In this document: piece by piece, positions 44,021 through 53,418 of the stretch
Position numbering within the stretch: position 1 is the stretch's first letter
How the letters are laid out: every line of letters starts with the position of its first letter
Assembly (NCBI RefSeq): GCF_005473905.2
Contig: NZ_CP061336.1
Location: 248,001 to 312,000 of the forward strand
Length of the DNA: 64,000 bases
Source of the DNA: Ruminiclostridium herbifermentans
GTDB taxonomy: Bacteria; Bacillota; Clostridia; Acetivibrionales; DSM-1351
Direction: 5' to 3'
Notes under the pieces: model-generated
Databases searched by the model: none
What the model was told of the DNA's origin: nothing
Seen by the model: the letters and a program-made list of their open reading frames with translations, nothing else
Made by a program: the position numbers and the translations under genes

Positions 44021-45384
44021 TGCTGAATTTAACTAAAAAAGAGATTTCAGAACGTAGTGCACTTAGAGTAAACCCATGTAAAACTTGTCAGCCTGTTGGT
44101 GCAATATATGCAGCACTTGGAGTACACAAATGTATGCCTCATAGTCATGGTTCACAAGGCTGCGTTTCATATCATAGAACCTTTTTGACAAGACATTTCA
44201 AGGAGCCAGCAATTGCTTCTACAAGTTCATTTACAGAGGGAGCATCAGTATTTGGTGGAGGCAGTAACCTTAGAACAGGTGTAAAGAATGTTTTTGATAT
44301 ATATAATCCAGACATTATTGCTGTACACACCACATGCCTTAGTGAAACCATTGGAGACGACTTAAATGCATATATTCAAGAAATGGATGTTCCTGAGGGT
44401 AAGCTGGTAATACATGCAAATACACCTAGTTACGTAGGTTCTCATATATTTGGTTTTTACAATATGATGGCAGGCTTTATTAATTATCTTTCTAAATCTA
44501 CAGGTAAGTCTAATGGTAAAACTGCAATCTTTCCTGGATTTGTTAACCCAGGAGATATTAAAGAATTGAAGAAAATTGCAAATTATATGAAGGTTCCATT
44601 TACAATGTTCCCTGATCAGAGCGGAGTAATGGATGTCCCAATGACAGGTGATTATTCAATGTATCCAAAGGGTGGTACTCGTATTCCTGAAATTGTTGGA
44701 TTAGGAGATTGCAAAATGGTTTTAGCGTTGGGTGAACTTACAAGTGAAGAACCTGCCAGCCTTTTAGAAAGAAAATGTAAGGTGCCTTATACACTGCTTC
44801 CACTTCCTATTGGAATAGAAGCTACAGATAGGTTTGTTATGGAATTAGCTCAATTATCAAATGAAGAGGTTCCTTATGAACTAGAAGAAGAACGTGGACA
44901 GTTGGTAGATATAATGCTTGATGCTCATGCTTACTTTTACAATAAAACAGTAGCAATATTCGGAGATCCTGATACTGTACTTGGATTAACTCGAATGGTG
45001 CTTGAAATGGGTATGATTCCTAAGTACGTTTTAACAGGAACACCAGGAGATAATTTTGTAAGGCTAGCAGAAAAAATATTCGAACAGTACGGAGTTGAAG
45101 GCTGTACTGCAAAAGCAGCAGGAGACCTGTTTGAATTGCATCAATGGATTAAGAATGAAAAGGTTGATTTAATGATAGGAACATCTTATGGAAAATCAAT
45201 TGCAAGAGTTGAAGATATTCCTTTTGTTCGAGTAGGTTTCCCTATATTGGATAGATATGCACATTCGTATTTTCCAATAGTAGGCTACAAAGGGGCATTG
45301 AGATTAGTAGAGAAGATTTCAGAGGCATTAATGGAAAGACAAGATAGGACTTGTTCAGATGAAGATTTTGAAATGGTTATGTAG
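44020..45384 (+). CDS. nifK: Nitrogenase MoFe protein beta chain
   Basis: NifK (454 residues) completes the P-cluster with C23 (CKTCQPVGA), C48 (HGSQGCVSY) and C106 (HTTCLSETIGDD). It is the short clostridial form, lacking the N-terminal extension found in Azotobacter. The ATG overlaps the nifD stop (TAATG), so the chains are translationally coupled. A GGAGGTGAGG site sits within the nifD end. Confidence 0.98.
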   Translation: MLNLTKKEISERSALRVNPCKTCQPVGAIYAALGVHKCMPHSHGSQGCVSYHRTFLTRHFKEPAIASTSSFTEGASVFGGGSNLRTGVKNVFDIYNPDIIAVHTTCLSETIGDDLNAYIQEMDVPEGKLVIHANTPSYVGSHIFGFYNMMAGFINYLSKSTGKSNGKTAIFPGFVNPGDIKELKKIANYMKVPFTMFPDQSGVMDVPMTGDYSMYPKGGTRIPEIVGLGDCKMVLALGELTSEEPASLLERKCKVPYTLLPLPIGIEATDRFVMELAQLSNEEVPYELEEERGQLVDIMLDAHAYFYNKTVAIFGDPDTVLGLTRMVLEMGMIPKYVLTGTPGDNFVRLAEKIFEQYGVEGCTAKAAGDLFELHQWIKNEKVDLMIGTSYGKSIARVEDIPFVRVGFPILDRYAHSYFPIVGYKGALRLVEKISEALMERQDRTCSDEDFEMVM

Positions 45385-45405
45385 AGTAATAGATTATCAG
45401 CAATG

Positions 45406-45442
45406 AAGCTGTAGCACAGGGATTTCTGTGTTACAGCTTTTT
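45406..45442 (+). terminator. Terminator-like hairpin between nifK and nifE
   Basis: AAGCTGTAGCACAG pairs with CTGTGTTACAGCTT around GGATTT, followed by TTTGC. It occupies the short nifK-nifE gap and may reduce read-through to the assembly genes. Confidence 0.7.
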
Positions 45443-45462
45443 GCTTAAAGGGGGCTAAGAAG

Positions 45463-46818
45463 ATGGGAGCAACAATTTTAGATGAAAGAAAGGCTTTTAT
45501 TATTAATGGGGGAAGAGAAAAAAGCAGTAGTTCTGCTGCAATAGGCATCAAATGTGATAGTGATAGCCTATCGGGTACGGTAAGCCAAAGAGCCTGTGTA
45601 TATTGTGGAGCAAGAGTTGTGCTAAATCCCATTACAGATGCCTTCCATATTGTTCATGGCCCTATTGGATGTGCAAGCTATACTTGGGATATTCGTGGTA
45701 GTTTAACTAGTGGAAGTGATTTATACAGAAATAGCTTTTCAACAGATTTAAGTGACAAAGATATTGTTTTTGGCGGAGAAAAGAAGCTAGCAGCAGCAAT
45801 TGAAGAGGTCATAGAAAAACATAATCCTAAATTAATATTTATATATTCTACTTGCATTGTAGGAGTTATAGGTGATGATGTGGATGCAGTCTGTAAGCAG
45901 GCAGAGAAAAAACATGGTACTAGGGTTATTTCTGTAAAATCTCCAGGATTTTCGGGCAATAAATCATATGGCTATAAAATGGCTTGTAATGCATTATTAC
46001 AGCTTATAGAGCCTCATAAAAATCAAGCAAAGGTTAGAGGTGTAAATATTCTGGGAGATTTCAACCTTGCTGGAGAGATGTGGATATTAAAAAATTATTT
46101 AAAGCAAATTGGCATTCCTGTAGTATCAACCATTACAGGAGATGCATGTTATGAGACCTTGATTAAAGCACCGGCTGCACAATTAAATTTGGTACAGTGT
46201 GCTGGTTCAATGACTTACTTAGCAAAAAAAATGGAAGAAGAAATGGGTATTCCTTTTATCAAGGTCAGCTTCTTTGGTGTAGAAGATACCTCTGCATCCT
46301 TGATACGTATAGCAGAAGCTATTGGCACTGAGGAAAATATTGAAAAGGCTAAGCAATTTACTAGTACTGAAACAAATAAACTGAAAGGTTTTTTAGATAA
46401 ATATAGAAAGAATTTTGAAGGTAAAAAAGCTGCGATTTATGTTGGAGGAGGCTTTAAAGCCATTTCTCTTATTAGACAATTTAATGAATTGGGGATTGAA
46501 ACAGTAGTTGTAGGAACCCAAACAGGAAAAAAAGAAGATTACGAGATAATTGCAAGCTTGGTTGGAGAAAATACGGTGATTTTAGATGATACTAATCCGG
46601 CTGAACTGGAAACCTTTATGAAGGCGAAGGGTGCAAACATATTGGTGGGGGGAGTTAAAGAGAGACCTTTAGCATATAAGCTGGGAATAGCTTTTTGTGA
46701 TCATAATCACGAAAGAAAGCATGCACTTGCAGGATATGATGGAGTAATAAACTTTACAAAGGAAATCAATCTCTCTTTAAACAGTCCAGTATGGGAATAT
46801 GTGAAAACTCAAAAATAA
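45463..46818 (+). CDS. nifE: Nitrogenase FeMo-cofactor scaffold NifE
   Basis: NifE (451 residues) pairs with NifN to hold the cofactor precursor. Family features include RACVYCGARVVL, HGPIGCASYTWDIRGS, FGGEKKLAAAIEE, STCIVGVIGDD and KSPGFSGNKSYGYKMAC. AAAGGGGG precedes the ATG. It follows nifK after a hairpin and precedes nifN-B by 144 bases. Confidence 0.97.
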   Translation: MGATILDERKAFIINGGREKSSSSAAIGIKCDSDSLSGTVSQRACVYCGARVVLNPITDAFHIVHGPIGCASYTWDIRGSLTSGSDLYRNSFSTDLSDKDIVFGGEKKLAAAIEEVIEKHNPKLIFIYSTCIVGVIGDDVDAVCKQAEKKHGTRVISVKSPGFSGNKSYGYKMACNALLQLIEPHKNQAKVRGVNILGDFNLAGEMWILKNYLKQIGIPVVSTITGDACYETLIKAPAAQLNLVQCAGSMTYLAKKMEEEMGIPFIKVSFFGVEDTSASLIRIAEAIGTEENIEKAKQFTSTETNKLKGFLDKYRKNFEGKKAAIYVGGGFKAISLIRQFNELGIETVVVGTQTGKKEDYEIIASLVGENTVILDDTNPAELETFMKAKGANILVGGVKERPLAYKLGIAFCDHNHERKHALAGYDGVINFTKEINLSLNSPVWEYVKTQK

Positions 46819-46962
46819 TGAAAAATCGAATGTACAGGCATACTGTAAACACTATGTATAGGATCTGGCAGCAATTATAAATAAGACAGACAAAAGCATA
46901 GGGAGATTAATCTGATGATGGTTGCAGAGAATGTTTGTGCTCAGATTAGGGAGGAGGTTAAC

Positions 46963-49653
46963 ATGAGTAAAAATTTAGTTAATTTAAGTGTAAATCCCTG
47001 CAAAATGTGCATGCCAATGGGGATTGTAAGCGCCTTTTATGGTATAAAAAATTGTATGTCAATACTTCACGGCTCACAGGGCTGCAGCACATATATCAGA
47101 CGTCACATGGCTACACACTATAATGAGCCTGTAGATATCGCTTCTTCATCCTTGACAGAGAATGGCACTGTTTTTGGTGGTGAGAGCAATTTAATAAAGG
47201 GTTTAGAAAATTTAATTGAATTATATAAGCCTGAAGTAATTGGAATAGCAACTACTTGCCTTGCAGAAACAATTGGTGAGGATGTACCAAGAATACTCAA
47301 TAATTTTAATAAACTCCATCCTGACAACACTGTAAAATTTATACCTGTAGTTTCTATGGGCTATTCAGAAACCCAGTATGAAGGATTTTTTATAGCGTTG
47401 AGAGCTATTGTAGAGAGTGTAGAAATGTTGCCGGAAAAAAACAATAAGGTAAATATTATTACAGGTATGATATCACCTGCAGACACAAGATATTTAAAAG
47501 CATTGCTGGATTCAATGAAGATTGATTACATATTGCTCCCTGATATTTCGGATAATTTGGATGGTCAGCATACAGAATTTTATAATAGATTGCCGGAGGG
47601 CGGAACATCCCTTGAAGATATATCAATGATGGGTGGAGCAAAGCTTACAATTGAACTTTCAACCTTTACAAGTAAGCATAATTCTCCAGCACAGTATTTA
47701 TATGAGGTTTATGGGGTGCCTTTTGTTAGATGCAATTTACCAGTTGGACTACGTGATACCGATGCTTTAATAAATGTATTGGTAAAGGCTGGCGGAGTTA
47801 AATCGGAGGAAATGATTAAAGAACGTGGCCGATACATGGATGCTATGATTGATTCCCATAAATATAATGCAGAGGGAAGAGCCATTATTTATGGAGAACC
47901 TGATTTTGTATATTCTATAACTCGTTTATGTGTTGAAAATGGCATTATGCCAGTTCTAGCAGCAACAGGTGCAAAATGCAGCAGCTTAAAAGATAGACTG
48001 GAACCGGAAATACAAGCGATTGCAGATTTTCTCTATTTGGATAGATTTGAAATTTTAGATAATTGTGATTTTGATACTATTGAAAAATATGCAGTTGAAT
48101 TAAAAGCCAATTTAATGATTGGCAGTTCAGACGGAAGAAGACTTGAGGAAAAGCTAAAGATTCCACTTGTTAGATGTGCATTCCCAATTCATGATCAGGT
48201 TGGAGGCCAACGGGTAAGAACGCTGGGATATGATGGTTCACTAGTATTACTAGATAGGCTTACAAATAATTTGCTAAGCCAAAAAGAGCACAGCTTTAGA
48301 AGTAAAATGTACAACAATTATTATACAGAGAAAAATCAAAATCTTATTGATGAAGCAAAGATAAATAATACTGAAAGGGATGTTGTGATTATGAATAAAG
48401 TAGATAATAGAGCAGCTAATGAAAAAAAGACTCAAACACATCCTTGTTTTAATGGCTGCGGCAGCAAATATGCAAGAATGCACCTGCCTGTAGCACCAAA
48501 ATGTAATATACAATGCAATTATTGTGTCAGGAAGTACGACTGCCCTAATGAAAGCAGGCCAGGAGTTACAACAGAAGTTTTGACTCCAGAGGAAGCTTGT
48601 GAAAAGTTTAAGCTAGTTAAGGAAAAACTGCCTAACATCAAGGTGGTTGGAATTGCAGGCCCGGGAGACTCGTTAGCTGATTTTGAAAACACAAAGAAAA
48701 CTTTAAGCTTAATTAAAAAAGAAGATCCAAGCATAACTTTTTGTATATCAACAAACGGACTGTTGCTTCCGCTGTATGCAGATGAATTGGCAGACTTAGG
48801 AGTATCACATGTTACAGTTACAATGAATGCAGTAAACACTACTATTGGAGCAAAGATATATAAGCATGTTGATTACATGGGACACAGATATTTCGGGGAA
48901 GTTGGAGCAGCTATTCTTATGGCAAATCAGCTGGCAGGAATTAAGAGATTGACTTCGCTTGGAGTCATCTGCAAGGTAAATATAGTAATGCTAAAGGGAA
49001 TTAATGAGTATCATATCCCTGTTGTTGTAGAAAAGGCAAAAGAACTAGGCTGTGAAATTACAAATATTATGCAGCTAATTCCTGTGGAAGGAAGCGAATT
49101 TGAAAATATTCCATTAGTAAGTAATAGAGAAATTATGAGTATGAGAAAACGCTGTGAGTCTACGCTGAAACAAATGTATCATTGCCATCAATGCAGAGCT
49201 GATGCGATTGGAACACTTGACAACGACCAATCTATTAACTTCAGAGGATGCACTGGAAATAAAAATAAGGTGGCAGAAGAACCTGCAAAAGAAGAAAATA
49301 CCTTATTATTTGCAGTTTCATCGAAAAGTGGGGTACTGGTTGACCAACATTTCGGTCATGCAAGTGACTTTTACATATATGAGTACAAGAATAAAAGCAT
49401 ACGCTTTAAAGAAAGGAGAAGTGTCACTAAGTACTGTGATGGCTCCGAAGGCTGTGATGGAATGGGCGGCGGTAATAAAGAAGGTAAAATGGAGGCTATT
49501 CTTGACACAGTAAAGGACTGCAATGGAGTTTTGGCTATGAGAATTGGTGAAGCACCTAAGCAAAAGCTAAAGGAAAAGTCTATAGAGACCTTCACTACTT
49601 ATGACAGAATAGAGGAAGCAGTTAAACAGGCAGCTGAAAAGCTTTTTGTTTAA
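46963..49653 (+). CDS. nifB: NifN-NifB fusion protein
   Basis: The 896-residue protein joins two FeMo-cofactor factors. Residues 1-450 are NifN (NPCKMCMPMGIVSAFYG, HGSQGCSTYIRRHM, TTCLAETIGED). Residues about 495-760 are the radical SAM enzyme NifB, with the CX3CX2C motif at C514/C518/C521 (CNIQCNYC) and the early FNGCGSKYARMHLPVAP. Residues 780-896 form a NifX/NafY-like domain (VLVDQHFGHASDFYIYEY). ATG at 46963 follows GGGAGGAGG; an ATG at 46915 lacks such a site. The fusion is typical of Clostridium. It would deliver NifB-cofactor directly to NifEN. Confidence 0.96.
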   Translation: MSKNLVNLSVNPCKMCMPMGIVSAFYGIKNCMSILHGSQGCSTYIRRHMATHYNEPVDIASSSLTENGTVFGGESNLIKGLENLIELYKPEVIGIATTCLAETIGEDVPRILNNFNKLHPDNTVKFIPVVSMGYSETQYEGFFIALRAIVESVEMLPEKNNKVNIITGMISPADTRYLKALLDSMKIDYILLPDISDNLDGQHTEFYNRLPEGGTSLEDISMMGGAKLTIELSTFTSKHNSPAQYLYEVYGVPFVRCNLPVGLRDTDALINVLVKAGGVKSEEMIKERGRYMDAMIDSHKYNAEGRAIIYGEPDFVYSITRLCVENGIMPVLAATGAKCSSLKDRLEPEIQAIADFLYLDRFEILDNCDFDTIEKYAVELKANLMIGSSDGRRLEEKLKIPLVRCAFPIHDQVGGQRVRTLGYDGSLVLLDRLTNNLLSQKEHSFRSKMYNNYYTEKNQNLIDEAKINNTERDVVIMNKVDNRAANEKKTQTHPCFNGCGSKYARMHLPVAPKCNIQCNYCVRKYDCPNESRPGVTTEVLTPEEACEKFKLVKEKLPNIKVVGIAGPGDSLADFENTKKTLSLIKKEDPSITFCISTNGLLLPLYADELADLGVSHVTVTMNAVNTTIGAKIYKHVDYMGHRYFGEVGAAILMANQLAGIKRLTSLGVICKVNIVMLKGINEYHIPVVVEKAKELGCEITNIMQLIPVEGSEFENIPLVSNREIMSMRKRCESTLKQMYHCHQCRADAIGTLDNDQSINFRGCTGNKNKVAEEPAKEENTLLFAVSSKSGVLVDQHFGHASDFYIYEYKNKSIRFKERRSVTKYCDGSEGCDGMGGGNKEGKMEAILDTVKDCNGVLAMRIGEAPKQKLKEKSIETFTTYDRIEEAVKQAAEKLFV

Positions 49654-49794
49654 TTAAATTTATTTAACTGTTCTCATCATTCCCCACAAAATTGACATTA
49701 AGAATGGTGACATTGTTTATCCCATATTTATAGAAAGTGGATGATGGCAGCAGCATACATATAAAAAATTAAAATATAAAGGAGAGTAGAAATT

Positions 49795-50103
49795 ATGGTG
49801 AACCCAAAATATCATGTATTCGTCTGTACAAGTTGCAGAATAAATGGAACCCAAAAAGGCTTTTGCCATTCAAAGGGGAGCGTGGATTTAGTACAAAGAT
49901 TTATGGAAGAAATTGATGATAAAGATTTATCCGGTGAAGTAATGGTCACTAATACAGGTTGCTTCGGCATCTGTGACAAAGGTCCTGTTGTTGTTATATA
50001 TCCTGAGGGTACTTGGTATGGAAATGTAACAGAGGATGATGTTGAGACTATAGTAGAAAGTCATTTAGTTGGAGGAGAAAAGGTAAAAGAGTTACTTATA
50101 TGA
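49795..50103 (+). CDS. [2Fe-2S] ferredoxin, thioredoxin-like fold
   Basis: The 102-residue protein has VCTSCRINGTQKGFC near the N-terminus and TGCFGICDKGPVVVIYPEGTWYG near residue 60, the cysteine pattern of the C. pasteurianum [2Fe-2S] ferredoxin that binds the MoFe protein. An AAAGGAGAG site precedes the ATG. It lies between nifN-B and nifV in this cluster, as in several clostridial nif regions. Confidence 0.93.
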   Translation: MVNPKYHVFVCTSCRINGTQKGFCHSKGSVDLVQRFMEEIDDKDLSGEVMVTNTGCFGICDKGPVVVIYPEGTWYGNVTEDDVETIVESHLVGGEKVKELLI

Positions 50104-50284
50104 GTAATTTTATATGTCTATGTTGCATATCTCTCATAAGAAGAGGTTTGTCTTCCACGATAGTATCGCTATAATTTTCTGCCGAAGGTTTATGTGGAGG
50201 TCATTAACTCGAAAAGCTTGAAAAGCATGAGAATTAAGATGTTGCATTAATATAAAATTTATACCTAAACTGGGGGGGATTAGT

Positions 50285-51271
50285 ATGATAAAAATTACAG
50301 ATATTACCCTATGTACTCTGGACAATGAGGCTTATCAAGATGATAAGGTTATAGAGTTATACCTATTGCTATGTAAAACAGGTATAAATTTTATAGAAAT
50401 TAATGTTCCTTTATTTGAAAGGCTAAAAGAAAAAGTAGACAAAAGCATGACTGTTTTGAGAGTTCAGGACCCTACAGAGGTAAAGTATTATCCGGGCTTT
50501 AAAAAATATATTTGCAGGCATAGTGGACTCTTTACACAATCTGATACAATTTCTGAAATTCAAATAAATGATGTCAGAGAAATTAATATGATGAGCAAAT
50601 TCTCTGAATATAGCAATATTAGAATTGTTGGACTAGATGATTTAATGCAGCATGATTATTTATCTGCTTTCAATAAAATAAAAAAGTTGAAATCCGAAAT
50701 GATTGAACTATGTCCTCAAAATAGCTGTTATTGTGCTACTGCTTTAGCTATTGAATGGATACTAAATGGAGGGAATAATATTGCAGTTAGTTTTGCTGGA
50801 AGCGGAGGCTTTGCCGCATTAGAAGAGGTTATAATGGCACTTCGTATTACTAAACGCCATAAGCCCAATTTAGATTTGTCTGTGCTTGTACAAATAAAAA
50901 GCTTATATGAACAAATAACTGGTAAAAGAATTTATAAGAATAAGGCTGTAATAGGCAGTGGTATTTTTGAGGTTGAATCGGGAATTCATGTTGATGGCAT
51001 TTATAAAAACGGTTCAAACTATGAACCCTTTGAACCATCGATTGTAGGTATGAACAGAAAAATCGTCATTGGAAAACATTCAGGCAGTACAGCAATTGAA
51101 ATAAAATTAAATGAGTATAATATAGCATTTCCGCAAGATAAGATTACAGAACTATTAGAGATTGTACAACTAGAGAGCATTCGATTAAAAAGAAGTATAT
51201 CTGACCAGGAATTCGTAGCAATTGCAGAAAATTTCAATAAACTCAAGCATTGCAGTGAATATACTGCTTAA
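50285..51271 (+). CDS. Homocitrate synthase, omega subunit
   Basis: This 328-residue protein is the NifV-omega type. It keeps the homocitrate synthase C-terminal region (EVESGIHVDGIYKNG, FEPSIVGMNRKIVIGKHSG, LESIRLKRSISDQEF) but its N-terminal TIM-barrel half is degenerate: the metal-binding LRDGEQ seen in NifV-alpha is replaced by LCTLDNEAYQD. It would pair with NifV-alpha to make homocitrate for FeMo-cofactor. A GGGGGG site precedes the ATG. The order omega then alpha follows the C. pasteurianum arrangement. Confidence 0.9.
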   Translation: MIKITDITLCTLDNEAYQDDKVIELYLLLCKTGINFIEINVPLFERLKEKVDKSMTVLRVQDPTEVKYYPGFKKYICRHSGLFTQSDTISEIQINDVREINMMSKFSEYSNIRIVGLDDLMQHDYLSAFNKIKKLKSEMIELCPQNSCYCATALAIEWILNGGNNIAVSFAGSGGFAALEEVIMALRITKRHKPNLDLSVLVQIKSLYEQITGKRIYKNKAVIGSGIFEVESGIHVDGIYKNGSNYEPFEPSIVGMNRKIVIGKHSGSTAIEIKLNEYNIAFPQDKITELLEIVQLESIRLKRSISDQEFVAIAENFNKLKHCSEYTA

Positions 51272-51285
51272 GTCTTAGCTATATC

Positions 51286-51424
51286 AGGTATGGTTGCATT
51301 ATCAAAATGAAAAGTTAAATTAATTTTATAAAATAAGTTAGTTTACTGATAGAAAGCCATTAGTAAATTTGAACATAGTTGGACTTGCTATTCTAGGTTG
51401 GGTTAGAAATAATTGTAGGAATTA
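51286..51424 (+). repeat. Dispersed repeat copy B, between nifV-omega and nifV-alpha
   Basis: The copy runs from AGGTATGGTTGCATTATCAA through AATGAAAAGTTAA, TAGTTTACT and CATTAGTAA to GGGTTAGAAATAATTG. Copy C (53209-53346) has the same ends in inverse orientation. It fills much of the 237-base gap. Confidence 0.75.
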
Positions 51425-51508
51425 GTTGTATGAGAAAAGCTTGCTGAATAATATAATATTTAGTATCGACGAAGTCAATAAATACATTTTGCGGAGGTTG
51501 GACTCGCT

Positions 51509-52315
51509 ATGAAGGAAAAAAAATATCTGATAGATACAACCCTTCGTGACGGAGAACAAAGCCCAGGCTTTGCATTTAACATAGATGAAAAAGTAATGCT
51601 TGCTCAGCTAATGGATAAAGCAGGTATATATCAAATTGAGGCTGGAGTTCCGGCAATGGGAAAGTACGAAAAAACTGCCATTTGTGAAATTATAGATAAG
51701 AGAATAAATGCAAAGATATCAACTTGGAATAGGATGAAAAAAGAAGATATAGAGCATTCCTTTGATTGTCGTCCTGATATTATCCATATAAGTGCACCGA
51801 TATCCTATGTACATATTTATTCTAAGCTTAAGAAAAACAAGATTTGGCTGCAAAAAAATTTACAGGAGTGCGTTAGTTATGCATTGGATAAAGGTTATAC
51901 AGTTACAGTAGGATTAGAGGATGCTTCTCGGGCTGATATAACATTTATTATTAGTATTGCTAATTTATTAAAGGATTTGGGAGTTGCAAGCATACGATTT
52001 GCTGATACAGTAGGGGTTTTGACACCGTCGAGAACATATCAAACCATACGCGATATTATTAGCAATACTGGCATTTCAGTAGGTATTCATGCACACAATG
52101 ATTTAGGGATGGCAGTGGCTAATTCATTAGAAGCTGCAAAGGCTGGAGCAAGCTTTATAGATACAACTCTTTTTGGAATAGGTGAACGTGCTGGAAATTG
52201 TGATATTAGTCAATTTATATGGGCAGCAGATAAGCTTTTTGACATAAAACCTAGTTATTCATGTATTAATGATTTAATAGAGAGTGCTAGAGAAATTCTA
52301 TTTAAAGATAATTAG
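51509..52315 (+). CDS. Homocitrate synthase, alpha (catalytic) subunit
   Basis: This 268-residue protein is NifV-alpha, the catalytic TIM barrel of homocitrate synthase. It has DTTLRDGEQSPGFAF, IEAGVPAMG, GLEDASRAD, FADTVG, GIHAHNDLGMA with the metal-binding HAH, and FGIGERAGNC. It ends where the C-terminal regulatory part begins in full-length NifV, which is supplied by the omega chain. A GGAGG site precedes the ATG. Acetyl-CoA plus 2-oxoglutarate gives homocitrate. Confidence 0.93.
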   Translation: MKEKKYLIDTTLRDGEQSPGFAFNIDEKVMLAQLMDKAGIYQIEAGVPAMGKYEKTAICEIIDKRINAKISTWNRMKKEDIEHSFDCRPDIIHISAPISYVHIYSKLKKNKIWLQKNLQECVSYALDKGYTVTVGLEDASRADITFIISIANLLKDLGVASIRFADTVGVLTPSRTYQTIRDIISNTGISVGIHAHNDLGMAVANSLEAAKAGASFIDTTLFGIGERAGNCDISQFIWAADKLFDIKPSYSCINDLIESAREILFKDN

Positions 52316-52351
52316 TAAAAATATTAAGAAGTGGAGATGGAGGTGTGTTTT

Positions 52352-53206
52352 ATGAAAGTTGTAATAAAAAAAATAATTTTACTATTAATTATAAGCTTTT
52401 TAATACAAGTAGTTTGTAATACGGAAACAGCAACCTCACAAAATTATCCATCTGGAACTTCAAATAACACAGTTACTGAAGTAAGGAAGACTAAGGCTGG
52501 CAGGTCAACAGAAAAAACAGAACTTTTTCTAGCAGCTGCAGCAAGCTTAACAGATGTAACAACTGAAATTATAAGACTTTATAAAAGCGTTAAGCCAAAT
52601 GTTAATATAATCTGTACCTTTAGCTCTTCAGGAACGCTGCAAACACAGATTGAAGAGGGTGCACCAGCAGATATTTTTATATCAGCGTCAAAAAAGCAGG
52701 TTACTACCCTTGAGGAAAAGGGTTTAGTAAAAGAAGGAACAAAAAAAGAACTTCTTATAAATAAAGTTGTATTAATAACACCTGCTGACAATGAAAAGAA
52801 TATTACAAGCTTTGAGGAACTCTCAACTGACAAGATATCTACCATAGCTTTAGGAGAACCGAGCAGTGTACCAGTTGGACAGTATTCAGAAGAGATATTC
52901 TCTTATCTTAGAATATTAGATAAAGTTAAACCAAAAGCAAACTATGGAAGTGATGTAAGACAAGTTCTTACATGGGTAGAAAATGGAGATGTTGATTGTG
53001 GAGTAGTTTATGCAACTGATGCTGCTTTAGCTGATAAAGTAAAGGTAGTGTGTGAAGCACCAGTAAACAGTCATAAACCAGTAATATATCCTGCTGTGGT
53101 TCTAAAAAGCAGTAAGCACTCTGGGGAAGCTGAAGAATTTTTAAGCTATTTATCAACACCAGAAATTGAAAATATATTTAAAAAATATGGCTTTGAAGTT
53201 GAGTAA
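52352..53206 (+). CDS. modA: Molybdate ABC transporter substrate-binding protein
   Basis: ModA (284 residues) binds molybdate outside the cell. It has an N-terminal signal segment (IILLLIISFLIQVVC, with a possible but atypical lipobox), then AAASLTDVTTEI, FSSSGTLQTQIEEGAPADIFISA, VLITPADN, GEPSSVPVGQYSEEIF and GDVDCGVVYATDA, all ModA motifs. ATG at 52352 follows GGAGGTG; an ATG at 52331 would hide that site. It supplies molybdenum for nitrogenase and opens the mod genes. Confidence 0.95.
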   Translation: MKVVIKKIILLLIISFLIQVVCNTETATSQNYPSGTSNNTVTEVRKTKAGRSTEKTELFLAAAASLTDVTTEIIRLYKSVKPNVNIICTFSSSGTLQTQIEEGAPADIFISASKKQVTTLEEKGLVKEGTKKELLINKVVLITPADNEKNITSFEELSTDKISTIALGEPSSVPVGQYSEEIFSYLRILDKVKPKANYGSDVRQVLTWVENGDVDCGVVYATDAALADKVKVVCEAPVNSHKPVIYPAVVLKSSKHSGEAEEFLSYLSTPEIENIFKKYGFEVE

Positions 53207-53208
53207 AT

Positions 53209-53346
53209 AATTCATGTGATTATTTCTAACCAAACTTTCGAATTAAAAGTATAACCATACTCAAAATTACCAATTACTTGTTGTGAAACAAACTATCTTA
53301 GTTTTTGAAATTATTTACTTTTCATTTGATAATGCTGCCACACCTT
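53209..53346 (-). repeat. Dispersed repeat copy C, between modA and modB
   Basis: Read on the minus strand it begins AGGTGTGGCAGCATTATCAA, continues ATGAAAAGTAAATAATTT and ends TTTGGTTAGAAATAATC, matching copy B in length and ends but in the opposite orientation. It starts directly after the modA stop. Confidence 0.75.
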
Positions 53347-53418
53347 ATATTACTAGCCTTTTAGTGATAGATTCAACTGCAAAAGTTTAATAAATGAATA
53401 AAAATGGGGGTAGAACTT

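Noticed and set aside
50285-52315. Frameshift or disrupted nifV gene
   Set aside because: The two proteins overlap in the barrel region, each has its own ribosome site, and the split alpha/omega form is known in Clostridium.
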